IMG/VR virus record: IMGVR_UViG_3300042868_003570
Span: 1-61,990 of that record
Source of the DNA: a virus
Reading direction: 5' to 3' (one strand)
DNA: 61,990 nucleotides
Made by a program: the position numbers and the translations under genes
The notes under the pieces: model-generated
The model's database searches: none
What the model was told of the DNA's origin: nothing
Seen by the model: the letters and a program-made list of their open reading frames with translations, nothing else
Shown here: one piece after another, positions 42,245 through 47,007 of the stretch
Layout of the letters: each line of letters starts with the position of its first letter
Position numbering within the stretch: the first letter of the stretch is position 1

Positions 42245-42892
42245 TCATGTCAGCTCTGCCCAGTGGTTGGGTATGTGTGCGTTAGTTGGCAGCGCCCTGA
42301 GTGCGTCCCGCGCTGCTTTGAGCTTGTGCACCTTGTCCGTGTCGTCCGAGGAAACGGCAGAGTCAAGCTCACTGTTGATGTGCCTGAGCAGTCGCCCTCG
42401 TCTGCGGTTGTGGATAACGGCTGGCACCGTGCGGGTGAACGGCTCTTTGAACTTGGCCTTGGCGCGTATGGGGACGAGGCTGGCCTCCACAATGAACGCG
42501 TCTTTGATGCGCTCGGGCACGTAGTCCGTCCAGTGACTGTGCGCTGGCAGTGTGTCCCTGGCATCGCGCATGGATGCGAGCTTGGTGTACGCCTTGTTCA
42601 GCAGGTCGTAGTAATCTTGAACGAACACCTCGCGTTCTGGCGCTGGTGTGCTCGGCTTGTACTTGACCATCGAGCGCACTATGCGCCTCTCGTGCTGCAA
42701 CGGGGCGATCAGCTCGTCCCATGCCTGCCTGTGTGCGGTGCGTTGGCGCTTGGCTGTGCTGATGGCACGGCGTTGCTCCTTGATCGCCTCGATGGTGCGG
42801 TCGATGATTACTTCGGGCATCTCCTCACGGCGCAAGACCCAAATGATCTCGCGGTACGTTTTGTTGGCGAAGCGGCGGTGTGGATCACGCAT
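42245..42892 (-). CDS. Hypothetical basic helical protein, 215 aa
   Basis: SD GGAGG. The N-terminal part (RDPHRRFANKTYREIIWVLRREEMPEVIIDRTIEAI) resembles a small helical DNA-binding unit, and the rest is a long Arg/Lys-rich helical protein (EQRRAISTAKRQRTAHRQAWDELIAPLQHERRIV). It is strongly basic overall, so nucleic-acid binding is plausible but not shown. It lies immediately downstream of the large inverted repeat. Confidence 0.6.
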   Translation of the reverse strand: MRDPHRRFANKTYREIIWVLRREEMPEVIIDRTIEAIKEQRRAISTAKRQRTAHRQAWDELIAPLQHERRIVRSMVKYKPSTPAPEREVFVQDYYDLLNKAYTKLASMRDARDTLPAHSHWTDYVPERIKDAFIVEASLVPIRAKAKFKEPFTRTVPAVIHNRRRGRLLRHINSELDSAVSSDDTDKVHKLKAARDALRALPTNAHIPNHWAELT

Positions 42893-42934
42893 GATTCCTC
42901 CGGTGTGGTTGCAAGTTCTGCCATTTTACCATAG

Positions 42935-43013
42935 ATTACTACGCGAGTACCGCGTTTGAGTGTGCGTAAGTCGTTGATGTGTAAGGTGATTTGCGGGTTG
43001 TGTCCCCTCTATC
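42935..43013 (+). repeat. Inverted repeat, left arm
   Basis: Blocks ATTACTACG (42935-42943), TACCGCGTT (42948-42956), TGCGTAAGTCGTTGAT (42963-42978), GTTGTGTCCCCTCTATC (42997-43013). Confidence 0.9.
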
Positions 43014-43125
43014 AGTATTTTTTCCAGCTTCCGTGCGCCAGAGATTCTCAAAGAGATTACAGAAAGATGGAAAAAGATGGAGAGAAAATTTCTTTCTTCT
43101 TTCTTTAAAAGTTTATTTATATATA

Positions 43126-43204
43126 GATAGAGGGGACACAACATGGACAACGCCATATGAATCAACGACTTACGCAACCTTGAACGCGGTACGGTCGTAG
43201 TAAT
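43126..43204 (-). repeat. Inverted repeat, right arm
   Basis: Reverse complements of the left-arm blocks at 43196-43204, 43183-43191, 43161-43176 and 43126-43142, in the same order and with the same spacer lengths. Confidence 0.9.
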
Positions 43205-43230
43205 CACTGGCGAGCTCGAAGGCGTAGTAA

Positions 43231-43404
43231 TCATGGAGATTCCTCCGCACTAAAGTGATTTCGCCACAGTGGGAGGTTGCGCCAGTCGAGGCGGGCTTGT
43301 CGGGCCTCGTCGATACGCCGCTGCTCTTGTGGGGGCAGCTTGGCGTACAGCTCAGAGCGCAGCTTGTGGAGCTGCGCTAGGTGATACCGTTTAACGGCGG
43401 TCAT
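43231..43404 (-). CDS. Small basic hypothetical protein, 57 aa
   Basis: ATG 43404 lies 14 nt inside the end of the preceding gene; the SD is poor, so translation is probably coupled. Helical and basic: MTAVKRYHLAQLHKLRSELYAKLPPQEQRRIDEARQARLDWRNLPLW. It ends just before the inverted-repeat region. The function is unknown. Confidence 0.55.
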   Translation of the reverse strand: MTAVKRYHLAQLHKLRSELYAKLPPQEQRRIDEARQARLDWRNLPLWRNHFSAEESP

Positions 43405-43609
43405 GTGTCCCACGCAGAGCAGCCATCGCCTGCTGGCCCACGAACCAGCCCTCAAGGGCGTTGACGGATGCCAGCACGGTCTCCTCGCCAGTGCTGGCGA
43501 CAACGCGCCAGATGCAGAACTCGGGCCGCGTCTCGCCAAGGGGCAGCTCCTCGTAAAGAGAGAATTCTCTCTGGCCGATTTGAACAGTGCCGGTGTGCTT
43601 AGTTGTCAT
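43391..43609 (-). CDS. Hypothetical protein, 72 aa, containing palindrome copy b
   Basis: ATG 43609 with SD AGAGGAGAAAC. Beta-rich: TGTVQIGQREFSLYEELPLGE, EFCIWRVVASTGEETVLASVNALEGWFVGQQAMAAL. The AGAGAGAATTCTCTCT palindrome falls within its codons for Q-R-E-F-S-L, so the DNA element is maintained inside coding sequence. No family is recognised. Confidence 0.58.
   Translation of the reverse strand: MTTKHTGTVQIGQREFSLYEELPLGETRPEFCIWRVVASTGEETVLASVNALEGWFVGQQAMAALRGTHDRR
43557..43572. promoter_or_regulatory. AGAGAGA palindrome, copy b
   Basis: AGAGAGAATTCTCTCT, a perfect 16-bp palindrome inside the 72-aa gene, followed by GG as in copies a, d and e. Confidence 0.65.
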
Positions 43610-43623
43610 GGAAGTTTCTCCTC

Positions 43624-43650
43624 TGAAACTGGGGTGAAAGTTAACCCCAG
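43624..43650. promoter_or_regulatory. GGGGTGAA-type palindrome, second copy
   Basis: AACTGGGGT ... ACCCCAGTT, 9-bp perfect arms with an 8-nt centre, related in sequence (AACTGGGGTGAA) to 42189-42200. It lies in the leader of the 72-aa gene, 15-40 nt upstream of its start. Confidence 0.6.
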
Positions 43651-43708
43651 TTGGTTCGGGCAAGATCGCCCCCACAACCCACGCTACGCATGGGCTGGGA
43701 GAGTTGAC

Positions 43709-43888
43709 TTACTGCCAGACGACAGTGCCTACGCCAGAAGCGCCGAAGTGCTCGACGGTGTGGTTCTTGCCAAGGCCGTTGGCTAGCTCGATGGCGAGCG
43801 TTCGGGCACGTTGCCAATCTCTGCCCTCGCGCTCGTAGGGGAAGACGCGGATTTTGATTGCTTTATGGAAGACTGCGTAGCAAAACAT
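43709..43888 (-). CDS. Hypothetical protein, 59 aa
   Basis: ATG 43888 has SD AGGAAC at a usable distance, better than upstream starts. Small alpha/beta: MFCYAVFHKAIKIRVFPYEREGRDWQRARTLAIELANGLGKNHTVEHFGASGVGTVVW. Looks like a single folded domain. Not recognised. Confidence 0.58.
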   Translation of the reverse strand: MFCYAVFHKAIKIRVFPYEREGRDWQRARTLAIELANGLGKNHTVEHFGASGVGTVVWQ

Positions 43889-43932
43889 GTTGATTGTTCC
43901 TGTTGGTGGAAAACTGTTAGACATGGGATGCA

Positions 43933-43957
43933 ACAGCGGGCCGGACAGACCCGCTGT
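43933..43957. other. Stem-loop beside palindrome copy c
   Basis: ACAGCGGG/CCCGCTGT, a perfect 8-bp stem with a 9-nt loop, between the stop of the 140-aa gene and the 59-aa gene on the - strand. There is no T-run. Confidence 0.5.
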
Positions 43958-43962
43958 GATCG

Positions 43963-43978
43963 AGAGAGATTTCTCTCT
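43963..43978. promoter_or_regulatory. AGAGAGA palindrome, copy c
   Basis: AGAGAGATTTCTCTCT: 7-bp perfect arms with central TT. It lies 3 nt after the stop of the 140-aa gene. It is the one copy whose centre breaks the dyad and whose flank is GA, not GG. Confidence 0.6.
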
Positions 43979-43981
43979 GAG

Positions 43982-44404
43982 TTACTTGGCAACAGCTTCG
44001 AGAGCAGCGATGGCAGCGGCCAAGCTGTCGAACTGCTCAAGGTAAGCCTTGGCTGCTGCCCTGTGCTGCTTGCTGATGCGAGCGTGGGCCTTGGGCTGAG
44101 CCACCACCGCTTTCACAGGGCGCACCACGCAGTACCTGAAGTCACTGCTGGCCCTGTCAATCGCCTGTACGTGCTCAATCTTTGCGCCATCGCCTTTGCC
44201 CCTAGAGAGAATTCTCTCTGGGACACCCTTGATGGCCTTGCACTCTACCTGCCCTTCAAGATAACCCAGCATCCACCTACGGCGAAGGTCTGACTGCTGC
44301 TCGGCAGTAGCGCCGACATAAGCCACATGAAAGGCATCGGCGCCGTTGCGCATCTCATGCCGTGTGCGGCCCACACGGGCTGCATATTGTTGAATCGAGA
44401 TCAT
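43982..44404 (-). CDS. Hypothetical protein, 140 aa, first gene of early operon
   Basis: ATG 44404 with SD TAGGAGC; the longer frame to 44617 lacks an SD and its extension is repeat- and regulator-derived. The N-terminus ISIQQYAARVGRTRHEMRNGADAFHVAYVG may be HTH-like. The C-terminus is Ala-rich helical. As the promoter-proximal gene of the - strand unit it may be a takeover or regulatory protein. Palindrome copy d is within it and copy e is in its leader. Confidence 0.6.
   Translation of the reverse strand: MISIQQYAARVGRTRHEMRNGADAFHVAYVGATAEQQSDLRRRWMLGYLEGQVECKAIKGVPERILSRGKGDGAKIEHVQAIDRASSDFRYCVVRPVKAVVAQPKAHARISKQHRAAAKAYLEQFDSLAAAIAALEAVAK
44204..44219. promoter_or_regulatory. AGAGAGA palindrome, copy d
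   Basis: AGAGAGAATTCTCTCT followed by GGG, inside the 140-aa gene. Its codons there are P-E-R-I-L-S-R, a different frame from copy b, so conservation acts on DNA and not on protein. Confidence 0.65.
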
Positions 44405-44424
44405 GGAAGTTGCTCCTACGAACG

Positions 44425-44440
44425 AGAGAGAATTCTCTCT
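44425..44440. promoter_or_regulatory. AGAGAGA palindrome, copy e
   Basis: AGAGAGAATTCTCTCT followed by GGG, 20 nt upstream of the start of the first early gene (44404). Confidence 0.65.
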
Positions 44441-44675
44441 GGGTTGATGACCACTACACGTATGTGCAGTGGGTTGATCGGGCTGCTGTTGCTGCTCCGA
44501 TATCTCTATTTGACTTATGGGGGGTTTGGGGAAGGTCATGGCAGACCCCCTTCTTCGACCCCCACCGTACCCCCACCCACCATATATAGGCATGACGGGA
44601 CGCTGCCACACGAACACTGTTTCACACCTACCCCCACAACTTCCGTAACACTTAGCTACTACTTCCCTAATACCT

Positions 44676-44703
44676 TTTACATACCCCCCTAAATTTTTAT
44701 AAA
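44676..44703 (+). promoter_or_regulatory. Candidate sigma70 promoter for leader ORF and terminase operon
   Basis: TTTACA (44676-44681), 16-nt spacer, TATAAA (44698-44703): 5/6 matches in both boxes, inside an AT-rich stretch. Transcription would start near 44710, ten bases before the dyad copy 3. Confidence 0.65.
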
Positions 44704-44719
44704 AATTACAGACAATCTG

Positions 44720-44735
44720 TGTCTAACGCTAGACA
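44720..44735. promoter_or_regulatory. 16-bp dyad, copy 3 (candidate operator)
   Basis: TGTCTAACGCTAGACA: arms TGTCTA/TAGACA perfect, 14/16 palindromic, and closely related to the - strand reading of copies 1 and 2 (TGTCCAACGCTTGACA). It lies just downstream of the predicted start of the late-operon promoter. Confidence 0.6.
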
Positions 44736-44740
44736 ACATC

Positions 44741-44776
44741 AGGCAAAAAAATGCCCCCGGTTGCAACCGGGGGCAT
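44741..44776 (-). terminator. Strong stem-loop with T-run on the minus strand
   Basis: 44751-44776 is a perfect 26-bp GC-rich palindrome (practical stem 11 bp, loop TGCA). On the - strand it is followed by at least six T (A-run 44745-44750 on +). This fits an intrinsic terminator facing the early operon, shielding it from antisense reading out of the late region. In the + direction there is no T-run, so late transcripts should pass. Confidence 0.75.
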
Positions 44777-44808
44777 AAAGGAAACTTCCATTCCCAAGGA
44801 GAAAGCAA

Positions 44809-44877
44809 ATGTCTTGCGACAACTGCTGCACTAAGTGTATAGTCCGCAGCATCGGTAAGCAAGGGCTTCGCGCCTAA
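44809..44877 (+). CDS. Cys-rich 22-residue leader ORF
   Basis: ATG 44809 with an excellent SD (AAGGAG at 44796-44801, spacing 7) opens 22 codons to TAA 44875-44877. The product starts MSCDNCCTKC, a CxxCCxxC cluster, then a basic tail (RSIGKQGLRA). The terminase small subunit start is 8 nt after the stop and has no SD of its own. The ORF therefore probably couples translation of the terminase and may act as a metal-binding micro-protein. Confidence 0.6.
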   Translation: MSCDNCCTKCIVRSIGKQGLRA

Positions 44878-44885
44878 ACCCGCAC

Positions 44886-45494
44886 ATGCTTGAACACTTG
44901 TTGGATTTTGAACCAGACGTTCTCACAGAGGATGGGCAAGCACGCGCTGTCGAAAAGCACAGCGCCGCGCAAGTGATAGACGCGCAGGTCTCGACCGCAG
45001 ACTTTCTTGCGTCTTTAGGATGCCCCGACACCAACGCCGCTGTCTCAGCGCTGGAGCAGCAGGCCGCACGCACCGCCTTTAACGCGGTCGTCACGCACGA
45101 GGACAGCACCCACCACAAACTCGCCCAGATACAAACGCCTGCAGCCGTGCGCCATCTTGTAGGGATGCTGACCGCCTATGACTGGGAGTTTGTGCAGCAA
45201 GCCAAGGAGCTGCGCGGCTATACGGTGGCCAAGTTGGTGGAGGAATCTCAGAACCCCAACGCCAATATAAGGCTCAAAGCGCTGGGCCTGCTGGGCAAGG
45301 TCACAGAGGTGGGGCTCTTTACTGACAAGATCGAGGTCAAAAAGACAGACCTCACGGAAGACGAGATCGACAAAAAGCTTAAAGAAAAGCTGGCCAAGTT
45401 CATGGGCGTGACGGATGTTGCGCACGAAGACATTGAAGATGTGATCCCTCTTGGGGAAAACCCTAATGACGAACAGCCCGACACTGACGCCTGA
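44886..45494 (+). CDS. terS: Terminase small subunit
   Basis: 202 residues directly upstream of and overlapping the large subunit by 29 nt. Helical with an Ala/Gln-rich centre and an HEAT-like region (IRLKALGLLGKVTEVGLFTDKIEVKK); the KALGLLGKVTEVGLFTDKIEV segment is typical of phage TerS proteins of this class. It should recognise the packaging site. No HTH is obvious. Start is at ATG 44886, with translation likely coupled to the leader ORF. Confidence 0.75.
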   Translation: MLEHLLDFEPDVLTEDGQARAVEKHSAAQVIDAQVSTADFLASLGCPDTNAAVSALEQQAARTAFNAVVTHEDSTHHKLAQIQTPAAVRHLVGMLTAYDWEFVQQAKELRGYTVAKLVEESQNPNANIRLKALGLLGKVTEVGLFTDKIEVKKTDLTEDEIDKKLKEKLAKFMGVTDVAHEDIEDVIPLGENPNDEQPDTDA

Positions 45495-46998
45495 GCAGGC
45501 CAAAGCGATGCTCATGCACATGGGCAAGCTGTCCTTGGAGGAAAAGCTCGAAGCGCTGGAGCTGCTCGATAAGGCCGAGGATCAGAAAAAGCGCACGCTG
45601 GCAAGAACTGACATGATCGAGTTTGCCAAGTCCGTGTACCCTGGCTTTAAGGTGGGGCCGCATCACAAAAAACTGGCGCGTATATTCGGTGATGTGATCT
45701 CGGGCAAGAAAAAGCGCGTCATCATCAACATCGCCCCGCGTATGGGCAAGTCCGAGTTCAGCTCGTACCTGTTCCCGTCTTTCTTTCTAGGTAGTTTCCC
45801 GGAGAAAAAGATCATCATGGCCACGCACACCGCAGGCTTGTCCGAGGACTTTGGACGCCGGGTCAGGAACTTGATCGACAGCGAGGACTACAAAGACCTG
45901 TTTGCCACCAAAATAGCCGATGACCAAAAAGCTGCGGGCAAGTGGAGCACTTCTGCTGGTGGGCAGTACTACGCGGCAGGTGTCGGTGGCGCTCTTGCCG
46001 GTCGTGGCGCTGATCTATTCGTTATCGACGATCCTCACTCGGAGCAAGACGTAAAGGCCAACAGCCGCTTGGCGTTTGATACAGCGTGGTCGTGGTTCCA
46101 GACCGGCCCGCTGCAGCGCTTGATGCCTGGGGGCGCGATCATTATCATCATGACGCGCTGGGGCAAGCTCGACCTTACAGGACGCTTGCTGGACTACCAG
46201 ACCAAGAACCCCGAGGCCGATCCGTGGGAGGTGGTGGAGCTGCCTGCCATACTGCACGAGGACACGGCCAACGAGAAAAGCCTGTGGCCCGAGCAGTGGC
46301 CGCTGGAGTCGCTCAAGCAAAAGAAAATGTCGCTGGACCCGCAGTACTGGAACGCGCAGTACATGCAAAACCCAGTATCTAATACTGCGGCCATCGTCAG
46401 CCGCAAGTCTTGGCGCATATGGCTTGCGGAAGAGCCGCCCCGCTGCGACTACATCATCCAGTCGTGGGACACGGCCTTTGAAGCCAAAACCAGCGCCGAC
46501 TATTCGGCGTGCACCACCTGGGGCGTGTTCTACAACGAGGAAGAAAACGACGCCGCTCAGATTATCTTGCTCGACGCGTTCAAAGACCGGATGCAGTTCC
46601 CGGAGTTAAAGGCCGCAGCGCTCAAGCACTATAAAGAGTGGGAGCCCGATGCGTTCATTGTGGAGAAAAAGGCCGCTGGCGCTCCGCTGATACAAGAACT
46701 CAGGCGCATGGGCATACCCGTGCAAGAGACCAACCCCAGCCGGGGCAACGACAAGATCGTGCGCCTGAACGCGGTTGCTGATTTATTTGCATCAAGTACA
46801 GTGTGGGCTCCAGATACTCGCTGGGCACGCGAGGTCATTGAGGAAGTTGCATCCTTTCCCAACGGCGAGAATGACGACTTCGTGGACACGACCTCCCAAG
46901 CACTACTCAGGTTCAGGCAAGGCGGGTTCATCTCGCTGGCAACGGACGAGCAAGATGCACCACGATTTTTTCGACGCCGCAGCGCGGCGTACTACTAA
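45466..46998 (+). CDS. terL: Terminase large subunit
   Basis: 510 residues from ATG 45466 (GGGG upstream). Walker A-like APRMGKSE (90-97), Walker B LFVIDDP (184-190) and a coupling motif IIMTRW (228-233) make the packaging ATPase. The nuclease half has Asp335 (SWDTAF), Glu400 (FIVEKK) and Asp471/474 (NDDFVD), the RNase H-like set. All catalytic positions look intact. It moves DNA into the prohead and cuts at termination. This Terminase_6-type layout is common in headful-packaging phages. Confidence 0.95.
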   Translation: MTNSPTLTPEQAKAMLMHMGKLSLEEKLEALELLDKAEDQKKRTLARTDMIEFAKSVYPGFKVGPHHKKLARIFGDVISGKKKRVIINIAPRMGKSEFSSYLFPSFFLGSFPEKKIIMATHTAGLSEDFGRRVRNLIDSEDYKDLFATKIADDQKAAGKWSTSAGGQYYAAGVGGALAGRGADLFVIDDPHSEQDVKANSRLAFDTAWSWFQTGPLQRLMPGGAIIIIMTRWGKLDLTGRLLDYQTKNPEADPWEVVELPAILHEDTANEKSLWPEQWPLESLKQKKMSLDPQYWNAQYMQNPVSNTAAIVSRKSWRIWLAEEPPRCDYIIQSWDTAFEAKTSADYSACTTWGVFYNEEENDAAQIILLDAFKDRMQFPELKAAALKHYKEWEPDAFIVEKKAAGAPLIQELRRMGIPVQETNPSRGNDKIVRLNAVADLFASSTVWAPDTRWAREVIEEVASFPNGENDDFVDTTSQALLRFRQGGFISLATDEQDAPRFFRRRSAAYY

Positions 46999-47007
46999 GG
47001 ACACGAC

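Larger units (their letters stand above)
42893..43230. other. Non-coding region with 79-nt inverted-repeat arms and AT-rich core (candidate origin or mobile-element remnant)
   Basis: No supported gene. Left arm 42935-43013 and right arm 43126-43204 are the same length and match as reverse complements in four perfect blocks of 9, 9, 16 and 17 nt, separated by diverged spacers of exactly 4, 6 and 18 nt in both arms. The 112-nt core is AT-rich and has a purine tract then a pyrimidine tract (GGAGAGAAAATTTCTTTCTT near 43080-43100) and TATATATA. A further CGTAGTAAT lies at 43223-43231. This could be a replication origin, a two-sided regulator site, or a MITE-like element. No transposase is present. 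Confidence 0.6.
44405..44808. other. Divergent control region between early (-) and late (+) operons
   Basis: About 400 nt without a supported gene. From left to right it holds: palindrome copy e; a C-rich stretch (ACCCCC at 44551, 44562 and 44572, again at 44632 and 44683) that makes closely spaced G-runs on the - strand; TATATA at 44582-44587; the + strand promoter 44676-44703 in an AT-rich patch; the 16-bp dyad 44720-44735; a 26-bp palindrome with an A-run; and the SD of the leader ORF. An origin or a bidirectional switch may be here. Confidence 0.6.

Noticed and set aside
42926-43234. Open frame of 102 codons on the - strand across the inverted-repeat region
   Set aside because: It has no usable SD, its composition follows the repeat and an AT-rich core, and its apparent protein similarity between the arms is a by-product of the inverted repeat. 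I treat the region as non-coding.
23679-44404. CRISPR array or lysogeny module
   Set aside because: No spaced direct repeats of CRISPR type, integrase, excisionase or attachment site was seen. The Cas4-like nuclease is a common phage replication nuclease and does not imply CRISPR.
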